Positions 11,430-23,744 of a stretch of DNA of 64,000 nucleotides are shown here, in pieces. The notes under the pieces are model-generated. The model did not search any database and had not been told where the DNA came from. It saw only the letters and a program-made list of their open reading frames with translations. The translations under genes were made by a program, and so were the position numbers. Origin of the DNA: Ampelocalamus luodianensis (lineage: Eukaryota; Streptophyta; Magnoliopsida; Poales; Poaceae); assembly GCA_036346255.1 (NCBI GenBank), contig CM070632.1, positions 52,650,896 through 52,714,895 on the forward strand, written 5' to 3'. Position 1 is the stretch's first letter; each line of letters starts with the position of its first letter.

Positions 11430-12392
11430 CCATCAGACCCTATGATGATAGCTAATAGATCTTTTTTGTGGGAACATGCAACTCTTGTTAGAAGTTTTCT
11501 GCTATCTATACAATATACATGGGAATATCGTATATCAGTGCTGGTTACTATTTGTCTTTTCTTTTCATAGTAGCTTTTAAAGTTTAAGTATCCCTGTATG
11601 ACTCTGGATGGTGGGAGATTGATTGGAATGTTTTGCAGCTCACACATCGAGACCAACAAGTCAAGCCTTGATCTGTTTGGGACCAATCAAACTCAACAGC
11701 CAAGTTTCATGTCTAATCTCGACATCCATATTCCATCTGCTTTTGGTATGCACTCACTTGTCTGATACTCTGATTATTTAATCATCATAACATGGCCTCT
11801 GTCAATCTATAGTAATTTGATCATTCGTAAATAGGTTCTACAGAGAATAAACCCTTCTATGTTTCATAATGTTCTATCTTACTCCGAATAACCTATAGAT
11901 TGTTCAATTATGATTCTATTAGTTAGGAGTATAGCGCTTGGTGGTTTCTAACTAGGTAAAAGTTGAATTTTGATTCCTTTTAGGCTTATAGCTGCTGTTG
12001 TTTTATCGATTTACCTCGATCAGTCTAAACTGACTGCACTGCTTGCCGCATGTGAGGCTAACATAATATGAGTAATCAAATCCATTCTTCTTACTTTTGG
12101 TTGAGAAATATTCTTCTTCAGAGAGGCCTGGAACTGGCTTTTGAATAAGATATTTCTTTTTGTCCATAATTGGCTTGCAGGCGGAAGTCGAATCTCTTTG
12201 ATTAGGATTAGGAGAATATATTCTAGGAAGAATCTTGTCAGATCGATAGCTCAGTGTCTTTTCCAAGGAGAAATTGCGGAATCGTGAGCTCTCTACTGGA
12301 GGAAATTGTGCTCTTTGCTAGACCATTCGATCCAAAATCCTTCTTTCAAACGAACTGGCTTATCCTTATTCCATTCCTTAGAACAGCTTTTC
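11430..12392 (+). other. Sequence between two solo LTRs with one exon-like frame
   Basis: From about 11637 to 11744 the plus strand reads an exon-like peptide (SSLDLFGTNQTQQPSF, then MSNLDIHIPSAFG) preceded by TTTTGCAG and followed by a GTATGC-type donor. I do not recognise the protein, and no neighbouring exon could be joined to it. The stretch 12080-12390 is low in repeats and has long minus-strand frames without known domains. It could be a captured gene fragment or organelle-derived DNA; neither is shown. Confidence 0.3.
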
Positions 12393-15300
12393 TGTAACAT
12401 CCCCAAAATTATGGGATTTAGTATGCATCTTATCAGCATGCTTGACTTTGTGGAATCATTTGCATAATATTTTGCACTTGGAAATTTATCAAACCAATTA
12501 AACATACACTTCAAATTTAAAACTCCAAATAAAAACAAGAACAAAAACCTTTGATCATCATCTGGAAACAATTTATTCAAATACTATGATAATTATCATG
12601 AATTAATATAATTTTTCTAAAATTTTTGGAACCTAATTTAACCCCCGGAAAATTCCAACACAATACAAAGACCTACTTTAGGTTGAATTAAAAATATGCC
12701 AAAATATATCATGAAAAGTGAGGTTTAATAATTTATTTGAGAACTATACCATCCCAGTAACCTCTATAAAAAAATTTCATAATTTTTAGAATTTTGTTTC
12801 TATTTTTAGGGCCTTGGTCAAAGTAGAGAAAACAATTAAATTCACAGTCAAACTCAGTCTAAACCAGTTTTGCACTGTTGGACCGCACCGGACCCCAACC
12901 CGACCGAGCCACATTCTAATTGGTTCCACCCAACCTCTTAAATGCACCAACGCATGCAGACCTTTGGATCTGAGTTCAACCGTCCAGATCATTTTGTCCG
13001 TTCAGACTACCCGAACTCACCGTGCGATCTGGACTTTCGAGATCCAATCGGACCGTTCAAAATGTTCCGACCTGCACCTACTCAACTTTGCTGGACCGAC
13101 TAAGCACCCGGACTGCACCAGGTTTCAGCGCAGCTCGGCTTGAACCACTGACCGGTTGGGCCCACCGGTCAGGGGCGTCTTCTTCCCCGCGCTGGCAAGC
13201 GAGCAGAGCTCGGACGCCACGCGCAGCGCGAGCCCTGCGCTGCTTCGACACTGCCGTGACCCACCGCCCTCGTCGACCAATCCCTGAGCACCGCTCGCTC
13301 GCGTCACCTCCAACACGTCATCTCCTTGAGCTTATTACATCTCGCACGCCTCTCTCTTCCCTCACTTCTCTTCCCGGCGTGGAAGAGGGGGAGGCTCTAG
13401 CTTCGCCTCCTCTCGGTAAGCTTCGCCCACAATCTCTCCGATCTTCCTTGCTTTCCTCACCGCATCCATTTTTTGACGGTTTGAGCCCGTGGTTTCTTCT
13501 GTAGCGACCGGAGCACTGACGTCTCTTCTTTGGCTCCGGTGCATGCCCCATGTAGCTCCACCGCGTCATTCGCGCTCCGGTAAGCCTCGGCCCCACTAAC
13601 CTTGTCTAGGAGTTTTGCGATACCCCAAGGAGTGTCTCCCCAAAGCTAATCGACTTTTGATGCAGCCAGGAGCTTGATTTTGGTTGTCTTCCCCGGCCCC
13701 GGCCATAAGCGCCGCCCACACCACCGCATCTTTCCCGACGAGCCCTGCGTCGGTTCTTCGTACCTGGAGCACCGCCGCGGCCTACTCGACCTTCTCCAAC
13801 TTCCTGCTGGAGCGCTCCATCACCCAGCTGCCGCCTCCACGACGCCCTCGTCGTGCCGCCGCCGGCTCCTGCCGCCAGCCCAACTCCGGTCACCTCGGCT
13901 CCCTCCGAGCACTCTGGTAAGACCCACTCTTCTCCCTCTAGCTCGTGCTTCCCCTAAGTAGCCCCAACATCACCCGAGCGCCGGTACCCCTTTCCACCTC
14001 CCCGGCCAGCCGCCGCTCGCCCTCGTCCGGTCGCCACCGTCCGTCTCCGGCCATGTCACCACTACTCCTAGAACCCATGCGTGTCACTGGTTCCATTTTT
14101 TGTCACTTCCGGCCGCCGTCACCTCCTTGTCGCCGGCGACATGTGCCGCCCAAGCCGCCGATCACCTCCCCTGTGCTAGCCTCAGTGTTTTCGGTTCTCT
14201 GTAATTGAGTTCCCTCTCTGTTTTTCAAATGCTAATAGGTTTTGATAGCACTTGATAAATCACTTAAGAAGTAGTGTTTAGCAAATGGATTGTTGAATAG
14301 GTTACTGAGTCACTCTAATAAACTAACCAATTTGTAACTTGATGTTTGAAAGAAGTAACCTGTAGCTTTTCATTTCAGAAAGTGTCTGTTTTAACTTGTA
14401 TGAACTGAGTAGTGGCAAGTAAAAATCTGAAATTTCAGTTAGCTAATACACTTTTGTATTGGTTGTTGAATCACTTAGTGAGTTAACAAGAGTTGAAATC
14501 TGGAAGGAAATTGATAGTTCTGTTGACCAACAACTCTGATTTTTTTTCAGTTCAGTACTAAGAGCTGTGTTTAGACTCTAGGTCACTCAAAGCCTCTTTT
14601 AACAAATAAAAGTTTAAATTAGTAAGAAGGCTTAGTAACCAACACTTTTCTCTGAATTTTTCCTAATAGGATAAATGAGCTGAGAAGGGAATTATAGAAA
14701 AGGTTGGTTTGTTAGAAAAACTCAATTGTAACCTACTGTCTTCCTGTTGGTCATATGCTGGTTTGGTCACCTTTGTGAACTAGTAAAAATAAAAATAAAA
14801 ATAAAAATAAAAATAAATAGATTTGAACTTATAAGGAAGTTTAGCACTTCAGTTCAGAAGGTGTTGCTGTTGTAGGTTACTTGAACAGTAAACTGATTTT
14901 TATTCGGAAGGTTAGTAGGCTAATGATAGGTTTAACTCTAGTAGTTAGATTTTGCCCTAATTCAATTAGTCATTTAGCAAGTCTCTAGCAGCAGTAGCCA
15001 AGTCTGAAAACAAACTTGGATATTTGAGTTTAGTAGGGAGATTAAAGTTAACCACACCTCCAATCAGCCTTTTCCCCTAATAGGATGTATTGTCAGAAAA
15101 GGGTCTCATTTTGAAATACTAATGGCAGTGGGCTGTTGTCAATCAGCCTGTAAGTTAATAGCTAGTGGATCTTTCAAAACTTGCAAACCTCATGATTAAA
15201 AGCTAAAACCTTGTTGAATACATAAGATCAGTAGATAAGCCTCTTAGTGGTTAGTTAATCAACAGTAGACATTATGCCATAGTTTCAACTTTAAAGATTC

Positions 15301-17455
15301 TTAACTAGTTCAAATCCACTCCAAATTGAGAAAAACCAATTTTGTTGGTTTTTCATATTTAATGTACTTTAAATTGGAATAGGTTTGAAACCTGTTAATG
15401 TCCCATAAAATTTCGAAAGTAGAATTAATCTCTGAAATGAATTACTTTTACACTGAAGATCGAATTAACTTCAAAAATCCATGGAAATACTTTCGAGCTC
15501 CAATTGAACTAGAAATTTCACCTTAATAAATCTGAAATCATAACCTACCTAATGTATAATTTTCATACATTTTTTTTTAGCATGTTGAATTTCTGGCTTT
15601 ATTTGGTATTTATTGCAATATCGTCTTTCTTTAGGTTATCGACGATAATGATATATTCGTGAGATTATTATGAGTATAACCTGAGATTGAACAAATGATT
15701 CAACAAAGGTGCGAGCACCCTCCTCTTGATCATATTGCTCCCAGTGGTTTTTAAATGTTTTGTGTGAGTTTTATTATCGCAATTGCATGCTATTTTGAAA
15801 TGTATGTTTTATGGGTAGAAGTAGTTAATCTCCTAATTGCTGCATTAGCCCTCCTTTGAATGTTGATTACCCTTTTAACTTGAATGACTAAGGTTATATG
15901 TTATATGGGATTGTTTACTAGTTTGTAGAACGATGCTTAGCCATGCTAGTAGTCTTAGCCGAGAGCGGTTGATGGAGCTAGTCCATCGGCCAGTGGATTG
16001 AATTGAATCTTATTGAAATTGAGGATTTTATGGATTGGATTATGATGGGATTGAGGGATATATCCAGATCTTCGCATCTGGGGTTTGTGGACTTGTTGGG
16101 CATGGGTTTTATGTTCTTAACTTGGACGGGTGTAGGGTGATCATGAAATATTGTTGTTGTTGTTGTTATGGAATTGTGTAGCCCGTCTGAGTGTTTAAGG
16201 ACCGGTGCGTGGTGTGATGAACCAAGTCTTACGTGCAACCACGCGGGATAATGGCGAAGGCTTGGCTTAATAATTTGTTGTGTGTTAGCTATCAAAACAC
16301 AATGGGATTGACAATTGTTATTGTTATGTATTTAATTGTTCTTTTGTCAATCTCGCGGGGGCATGTTTGTTGTTCTCTTGATTGCCCTTAAGGGTCTCTT
16401 GTTTGAGAGGGACTTACTTACGCAACGAGGTTCACCTGTGGTGCGAGGCGCTTAGTCTGCTATGGGGTTCTGTTCCTCGGGTGGTTTGATAGTTAGGACA
16501 TAACATTGTAACGGCCTCGTTATGCTACCTCAGTCACACTCCTACGGAAGAGTACATTGGACGACATTATGAGGAATGCATATCGTGTGGGTAAAGCTGT
16601 ACAACTCTGCAGAGTAACTAAATCTATTCGAATAGCCTCGTCCTAGGTTATGGACAACACTTGTGGGAAAGCAGGCACAATTAGCTTTTGGAAATTTAAG
16701 TTTGAGTTATGGTTGGGAATGTTTTGTCATTATGTTAGTTTATTCAAATCTGAGAATTATTTCATGGACGCGTTGTTCGCGCGTTAATTTTTGTTGAGGA
16801 ATGAATTGTGCCACGAATGAGATGTTTGTGTGTTGATTATACTTGGAGATTATACCTTTGTTAATCATTACTTACTATTATAAAATATTTTCTAAATGTT
16901 TTACAAATGGCAAGTTAGAATCTTTTATCCTTATGCAAAACTTGCTTTATGCCAAAAATTGGACTAGTTTAGTAGCCTTCCTTTGATACTTACATACATC
17001 CTTATTTCTTTTGAAAGTCTCGCGAGTACAACTTTGTACTCTAACAGTGTCTATTTATTCAGGTGAGAACGACGGGTGCAACGGCTTTAACTCCAGTTGG
17101 TTGCTTGTGGGATTGTGGGCATACCAACTCGGTTATTCCCTTTTATTTTTAAGTTATCTTCCGCTGCAATTTATTTGTGTTAATTAGATTTGGCCGATCG
17201 GTCCTCTTTCGCAACCTTGTACTATAAGGTGCTATCTAAATGAGGTTGTAATTGATTCTTTTACTCTTGTACATTGTGTATGGATGTGATTGCAATGTTG
17301 TGTACTAGGATATGTGCATGTTAGCCACTGATCCTTGGGAGCTAGCATGTGACACATATCCGGGTCACTCGGAATCGTGTGCGTCTCACGTTAAGTATGG
17401 CGTTTACGGCGTAATTACTTAGCTTGATACGGATCCGATTTCGGGGGTCCTCACA
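12393..17455 (+). mobile_element. Very long solo LTR, 5063 bp, TSD TTTTC
   Basis: The element starts TGTAACATCCCC and ends GGTCCTCACA. A perfect 5-bp repeat TTTTC flanks it (12388-12392 and 17456-17460). No internal copy of the start motif and no gag/pol were found, so it is a single LTR. Its layout is AT-rich opening, GC-rich gene-like block (13000-14200) with three GGTAAG splice-donor-like sites (about 13414, 13579 and 13916), a long AT-rich intron-like part with an (AAAAAT)n run near 14784-14817, and the double-palindrome module at 16585-16657. Coding-looking frames in the GC block match no known domain. It is assigned to Ty3/gypsy by the TGTAACATCC start, which is inference. Confidence 0.85.
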
Positions 17456-17782
17456 TTTTCCGTTAGTGCTGCTACGGTGCCTCTCCTAAAGTATACTCAT
17501 ACCTTTGGTGAAATAAAATTTGATGTATCAACGTGCGTGTGCGCAGGTTCAATCTCTTACTTGACTAGACGAACAGAGCAGTAACTAGCTAGCTTACTCA
17601 ACTAGCCAGGGGGCGCACGAAAGAAAGAAAAATTGCCCCATCTTTACTTTATTTGGAATATCTACGGATCAGGTCGTCAGTGATAGTTTGTCTCAATGGT
17701 ATCCTGTTCTTCAGCATGAATGCATGATGATTTTCTACTTACCCAAAGTACCTGCTAAATTTGTGTTAATTACCTGTTGCAG

Positions 17783-18375
17783 GTCAAATGCATCATGGAT
17801 GGGGAAGGATAAATTCTTTTACAAAGGAGGCAGTGGGAAAAATTGTTGATGATACATACATGTAAAATTTCATTGTTTTATCAAATTGTCTGCATAGCAA
17901 AATAGAGCAGATACTTGAGATGAAATTGTTGGTGCTCCCTTTTTTGAGGTCTTTGTGATGTCATTACCATGAAAATGCAAATCCAATGCACTCCTGACCT
18001 AGCCACTAGGAGCCACAGCTGGTTAGATCTCAATCATTTCATGCCCAAAAAGGAAGCCAACGACTCTTTCCAAGCAAATACTAAGGTCCGCTGCCTTTGC
18101 GGTAGCACAATACTAGATGACAATGTGATCAAGGTATTATATCCTTTTTTTTTCTTTCCCTTGAAAGACCAATAGGGCATGAAGCAAAGTTTTCTAAATT
18201 TCCTGTATCCCTCTTTGATCTTTATCCTGTGTTGTGTTTTTCTGCGGTGTGAGGATGACCGATGCCAAGTGTGGCAACATATGAGTTGTGTGCTCATTCC
18301 GGATAAGCCCACTGAGGGTGTTAGCCCTATTTCTACTGTGGATTATGCCGGCTGAGTCGGGCAGACCCGTATGTC
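17783..18375 (+). pseudogene. SIZ1-like SUMO E3 ligase fragment (PHD-finger region)
   Basis: Three exon-like pieces match plant SIZ1/PIAS-type SUMO ligases in order. 17783-17864 follows a TTGCAG acceptor and reads HHGWGRINSFTKEAVGKIVDD. 17970-18132 reads KMQIQCTPDLATRSHSWLDL, then VRCLCGSTILDDNVIK. About 18247-18375 reads CEDDRCQVWQHMSCVLIPDK, then after a one-base frameshift FYCGLCRLSRADPY. The PHD cysteine/histidine series is still visible across the shift. In the family the PHD lies between the SAP and MIZ/SP-RING domains; neither of those is present here. The acceptor before the second piece is lost (ATG where AG is expected). It is a decayed or captured fragment, not a working gene. Confidence 0.75.
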
Positions 18376-19113
18376 TTGCTCCTGCTTGATTTGTTTTCTT
18401 TTTTGTTTTAAGCTCAGTTATTATCTGATATACACTTATTATTGTGCAGTGTATTTATTTATCATATTTTTTATGTCTGTCACTAAAACATCAGAAACAA
18501 TGTTAATACTTTAGTGAAACTTTGAAAGTGATTAGCATACTCCAAATCGTGCCATTTCATTTCATTTCCCTGGAAACTAGAGTTGGTCATGCGTCAAGCC
18601 TTTTACATGTATTCATTTATTATCTGAAGTCCGAACTGTTCTATAATTGTTCAAGTTTATGGGTTTAATCTCCTGTTGCCACAAACATACAGTAAGGTCA
18701 AATGAGATTTTGGCACAATTGAAGCTACTTTGCTAAGTTTGCTTTGCTCTTCCACACTCGGTTGCTTTATACAAGTACATAACTGGTGATCTAACTAAAA
18801 TATTAAAAATCTCGAATGCATTGTCCCCTAAAGTTGTAGAGAAATTTTTAAATGTAATTATGGACTCTGAAATCTGAATAGCACAATAGAAGTTGGCTTG
18901 CGTAGGATGTTGTGTTTAGGTTCAGTATAAAACATTATTTAACCTGAATAACTCTTTTAAGATGTGTATTTTTAGCTCCCAAATGATTCTATAACATAGT
19001 CTATTATTTATTGACAGCCATATTCCCATACTTGACATTCTTATATACTTCTTGCCTTCGATGCTTGCTTCTCAGTCTTGCCTCGCCGCGCCAAGGCGCG
19101 GGCAGGCTACTGG
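18376..19113 (+). other. AT-rich sequence downstream of the SIZ1-like fragment
   Basis: The composition is intron-like and would suit the next intron of the SIZ1-like gene, but no following exon was found before the duplicated block at 19114. No transposon ends were recognised. Confidence 0.4.
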
Positions 19114-19275
19114 TATAGTACAAGGGAGGAGTCCATATATATGTACGCGCGTACGTATACCGATCGATCATGCATGCATGCAGGCTGACGATGCTGTTCC
19201 CCAGCAGCAAAACACAAAAAATGGCTTTGACGCCAGCGATCCACGAGATCAGCTAGCCACCTCTCCTCGCTTTTC
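19114..19275. repeat. Copy A of a P450-upstream block
   Basis: The block begins TATAGTACAAGGGAGGAGTC and includes GTACGCGCGTACGTATACCG and GGCTTTGACGCCAGCGAT. It matches 38704-38878 almost base for base, with a short deletion here after CCAGCGAT. The second copy lies 0.9 kb upstream of P450-2; this one lies 12.5 kb upstream of P450-1, with two solo LTRs (about 6.9 kb) between. This fits a duplicated P450-plus-upstream unit later stretched by insertions. Confidence 0.85.
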
Positions 19276-19559
19276 TATTTGGATCTATTCCTCACCAACT
19301 CATCAAGACAAAGAAGAGACTTCATGAAGATTAGCTAGCGATACTTATGTTTGGCTTTTTAGGACTCAATTTAGACTTGTTATCATGTTTAGCATTTTCA
19401 ACAAACTCCCGTTGATGTATGGAATGATGTGAATGACAATACTTTTATATATTTCCATGTGCAATGCAATCTATCTTTTCGGTGTTATATTGAGTTGTAT
19501 AATTTTTATATTCTCAAACATTGAATGAAAAGTATTGAGATAATAGTTTGTGTACTTTC

Positions 19560-19913
19560 ATAAATTACAAATATAATTATTATTTCATTATGTTGTTGAA
19601 TTTGCTACAAATATGCAACTGGCCATAAAAATGTGTTGCTGATAACAAACATGTGTTGCTGACAAGTGTTTGTAGTGCTGTTGAAATATGTGTCACATGC
19701 GTTGTTATAAATAGAGAAATGCGTTGCAGGCCCCATATGTTAGCAACACCTATTCTTATGTATAACAACATTTAATTTGTGTTACGTAGGCTCATCCTAG
19801 CAACGCCACCTATAACAACACTTAACATTTGTGTTGCTAGAATCAGCAGCAACACGTTTTCGTACATACAACAACACATACATGTGTTGCTATATGTCAG
19901 TCCTGTAGTAGTG
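19560..19913. mobile_element. CACTA-type transposon end fragment
   Basis: The right edge reads CCTGTAGTAGTG, the reverse complement of a CACTA terminus (CACTACTACAGG), ending at 19913. The preceding 330 bp hold many direct and inverted copies of a short subterminal motif (ACATGTGTTGCT / AGCAACAC), as in CACTA subterminal regions. No left terminus was found. Retrotransposon integrase sequence starts directly after the terminus. Confidence 0.6.
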
Positions 19914-20470
19914 ATTCCCTGCATAATTTGGTTATTTGCTCTTTTAACTGCCCCATTGCTTTGTGGGTGGGTGATAGAGACATAACACAATTTGGTATCC
20001 AATTCGTCGTAAAATTCTTCAAATTTTGCGCTTGAAAATTGCTTACCGTTATCTGTAATTATTCGACTTGGAAAACCAAATTGAGTAATCACGTTTCTCA
20101 TCATGAACCTCTTAGCGGCTTCTGTTGTTATCCCAGTCACAGGTTCGGCTTCAATCCATTTTGTGAATGTTTCAATAGCCACAAAGAGAAACTCGAAGCC
20201 CCTGGGTACTTTGGGGAATGGTCCTAGGATGTCAAGACCACAAGTCGCTAAAGGTCAAGATAGAGGTATCGTTTGTAGTGCCTGAGTTAGTTGGTGTATT
20301 TGCCTGCTATGAAACTGGTATTTTACACACTTTTAACTAACTCTTTGGCATCATGAAGGGCGGTTGGCCAATAGAAACCTTGTCGAAAGGCTTTTTCGAC
20401 TAGTGTTCTGTAAGAAACATGAGTTCCACAGATGCCCCCATGTATGTCATGAAGGAGACTTAATCCTTCT
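19914..20470 (-). pseudogene. Ty3/gypsy integrase remnant
   Basis: Minus-strand frames show, in order, a zinc-binding type region (HGGICGTHV), ILGPFPKVPRGFEF, then IETFTKWIEAEPV, TDNGKQF and THPQSNGAVKRANNQI. These are the integrase HHCC and catalytic-core surroundings. In-frame stops and a frame break upstream of the core show decay. The reading is cut at 19914 by the CACTA terminus, so the C-terminal part and 3' LTR are missing. Wording such as IETFTKWIEAEPV suggests the Tat-type lineage (inference). Confidence 0.8.
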
Positions 20471-20792
20471 CTATGCATCGCATGAGAACCCCTTGAGTGC
20501 CTCGTTTATATTGAACTCCTTGAACCAAAGAATACATTTTGTCCTTACGGGATAAACGATCTACCTCGAGATCGTCATCGGGTACTGTGCCTTTTTGAAG
20601 ATACTCGTAGATGGGATTCATCTAGGTATCCTTGTATTCTAGAGAGGCTATCTCAATAGAAGATGTTTCTGGTGTTTTGACCATAGACGACTTTTGGAGC
20701 TGTTCCAAGAAGACTCCTTTTGGTACTTGAGATCAGAAGGAAGCCATTCGAGCTAACTGGTCTACGAGGAAATTATCCTTTCGAGGGATATA

Positions 20793-21260
20793 TTATACCT
20801 CGAAACCGAAAAAATATTTTTCAAGCTTTTTGACTTCCAATAAGTACCAAGACATGGTCGAATTAGAGCACTGGTACTTTTTTCTGACTTGATTCACGAC
20901 TAGTGGAGACTCTTCTCTCACAAGTAGTCGTCGAATCTCGAACGATTTCACTACTCGTATGCCAACCAATAAACTTTCGTATTTTGCCACGTTGTTAGTG
21001 GCAGGAAAGTCTAATTGAATAGCATACTTTAAGGTCTCTCTTATAGGAGATTCCAGGACCACCCTAGGCCACAAGCCACTTAGCGTAAGTGACCCATCAA
21101 AGTACATCGTCCACTGCTCGTGGGAACTGTACTGGGGATCTTGAACATGTTTAGGATTTATCCATTCAGTGAAAAAGTCTGTCAAGATCTGGGATTTAAT
21201 AGCCGTTCGGGATACGAAATGGAGGTCAAACTCCCCAAGTTCAACCGACCATTTTGCCAT
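20793..21260 (-). pseudogene. Ty3/gypsy RNase H remnant
   Basis: A 155-codon open stretch carries WTMYFDGS (first catalytic Asp), ATNNVAKYESLLVGI and SPLVVNQV, the RNase H series that follows reverse transcriptase in Ty3/gypsy pol. It lies between the RT and integrase remnants in the normal gene order. Neighbouring frames are broken by stops, so it belongs to a dead polyprotein. Confidence 0.8.
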
Positions 21261-21289
21261 GCATCCCGCTGCTTCCCTGTTCTACAGGA

Positions 21290-22430
21290 TCACTCCTAAG
21301 GGAAACTCAGATGGCATAATTATCTGCGCCTAAAAATAATGTCTCAGTTTCCTTGAAGACATGAGGAGGACATATAAAAGTTATTGAACATGAGAGTATC
21401 GCTCCTTAGGTCTATGTAAAACTTCACTAAAATAGTAAACTAGTCGTTGGACGTGTTCACATTCTGCGACCAATACTGCGCTCACTACCTATGGCGTGGT
21501 AGCTAGATATAATAGGAGCGTCTATTATAGTTTCGGAGAAAGCAGAACAGGGGCACTCGTAAGATACCTCTTGACATCCTCGAAGGCATTGTTTGTCTCT
21601 TCTGACCACCCGAAACCATCGTGTTTCCTTAGAAGTTTGAAGAAGGCAAGTCATTTTTCTCCCAGTTGTGCAATGAAACGACTTAAAGCTGCCATACATC
21701 CTGTTAGTTTTTGGACTTCTTTCTTTGTGGTCAGAGGGCGCATTTGCTCAATGGCCTTTATCTTCTCAGGATTTACCTCGATTCCTCATGTAGAGACAAG
21801 AAATCCAAGAAATTTTCCTGATGAGATTCTGAACACACATTTCTCGGGGTTGAGTTTCAAATGGTGTTTTATGAGGTTGTCGAAAGTTTCGTGCAGGTTT
21901 GAGATATCATCAAGTCACTTGATGCTCTTTACGACTAGATCATCAACATAGGCTTCCAAATTATGACCTAGTTGAACAGAGAAGGTTGTTTGCATTAAGC
22001 GTTGAAAAGAAGCGCCATCATTTTTTAGATCAAATGACATTTTGGCATAGCAAAGTACTACAAAAGGAGTAATAAATACAGTATTTTCTTCATCATCTAA
22101 ACACATACTAATCTGATGATAACCATAATATGCATCTAGGAAACTTAATGTCTCACAACCAGCAGTAGAATCAACCAACTGATCAATACGAGATAGAGGA
22201 AAATCATCTTTTGGACAAGCTTTATTGAGATCAGTAAAGTCTACACATATACGCCACTTACCATTAGACTTTCTAACCATTACAAGGTTAGCCAACCACT
22301 CTGGGTGGCCGATTTCTCTTATAAAGTCTGCTTGAAGTAGCTTGTCCAATTTTGATCTAATAGCCTCTCGTCAATCAGTTGAAAATCTCCATAATTTTGT
22401 TTTACGGGTTTCTTGTTAGGCCGAAGAGCT
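21290..22430 (-). pseudogene. Ty3/gypsy reverse transcriptase remnant
   Basis: The best segment (22349-21915) reads FIREIGHPEWLANLVMVRK, WRICVDFTDLNKACPKDDF, FLDAYYGYHQI and AYVDDLVVKS, the last holding the YVDD catalytic box. The order is normal for RT on the minus strand. The reading then breaks by stops and frameshifts toward 21290, where the RNase H segment follows. It is not functional as it stands. Confidence 0.85.
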
Positions 22431-22770
22431 AGCCTGTGCTCGATCACCTCCCTAGGAACTTCGAGCATGTCGGATGTTTGCCACGTGAAGACATCTGCGT
22501 TAGCTCGGAGGAAGGTGACGAGGGCGCCTTCCTATTTAGGGTTGGAAGTGACCCCAATGCGAATAGTCTTCGAAGGCTCCTCTGGATTTAGGGGAACTTC
22601 CTTGACTTCATCGTTTGGCTTTGGTGCAGCTTTAGGCTTCGACTGCTTGGTCAAATGCTGACTTTTGCTTGCTTCTCGAGTTGGTATTTGGCCGGCCATC
22701 TTGAGGGATCTGCGGTCACATGTGAGCACTATCTTTTTTTATCAGTGAACTATGATAACTCCTTTGGGAC

Positions 22771-23110
22771 CTAGACTCTTAAGACATTGATACGCAAGTG
22801 AGCAGCCATTAAAAATCGTGCCAAAGTTGGTCGTCCGAGTATGGCATTATATGTTGTGTCGAAATCGATCACATCAAAAGAGATTTTCTCTGTTCTAAAA
22901 TTGCTTGAAGAATCAAACGTGACAGGGGGAGAAACTTGGCCAATTGGTTTGGCCAAAGACCCTGGTACGATCCCATGGAATGAATATCGTATAGGTTTAT
23001 CCTGGTACGAGGTACTTGCATCTCGTCCAGAGTACCCATAAATAAAATATTCAATGAATTGTCACCATCAACTAACACTCGATTGACTCAACAACTATTG
23101 ATGGTGGGTT
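22771..23110 (-). pseudogene. Ty3/gypsy aspartic-protease-region remnant
   Basis: Minus-strand frames read VDGDNSLNILFMGTLDEM and FDVIDFDTTYNAILGRPTLARF. These match the retropepsin region of grass Tat-type elements, where a D(S/N)G-like site precedes the ILGRP segment. Two frames are needed to read it, so it is frameshifted. It lies between RT and gag, as expected. Confidence 0.7.
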
Positions 23111-23744
23111 CGACCACGATCGGAAACCGATCAGGTCGAGTTGAAGGGATCGAACAATCATCCTTCTCGAAAGAGATGGTGACTTCTGACTACTTTGGTA
23201 ATTTATCGACAAGAGGAGGATCAATGGAGTTTACCTCACGCTCGATAGTCTTAAGTTGTCACTTTGACTCGTATGCCAAAGATCCTCCATAGATGTGGTT
23301 GATGGTGTGCTTGGGATCTTAGAACGGCATCTCCTCGTCGTCATCTGACTGCTTTCAACTGCTTGTTTGTCCTACCTCCTTGAGTGTAGGATGAGGCCCT
23401 TTGCCGGAGTAGTAATCCTTGAGTTTTTATTGGAAAACTCGGCAATTGCAAAGGTTATGTCCTTCCTTTTTATAGAAAGAGTACCATCTTGGCTTGTCAT
23501 TCTTCTGTTCGAGGCGTTTGCCTTTGCCCCGGTTGGAGTATGGTTTGGAACCTCAAGGCTACTTATCGCTTACGGCCAAGATTTCCTTGGAACTGTTGGC
23601 TTGAGGCTTTTAGCCTTTGCTCTTGTTCTTGGATTTCTTGGCCTTTTTCTCCTTCTTTTTGCTACTTTCTCCTGCTGCTTGAGGATTTTTATCGTCATGA
23701 TTGATGGCCTTGTTCCACTCGACTACTTAAGCAACAGTCGCATA

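Noticed and set aside
12003..12390. Possible organelle-derived DNA
   Set aside because: Some frames look organelle-like, but I cannot name a gene and no boundary is visible; left as unassigned.
13022..14208. Coding-looking frames in the GC block of the 5 kb LTR
   Set aside because: Pro/Arg/Ser-rich in all frames, no domain, and wholly inside a solo LTR with proved TSDs.
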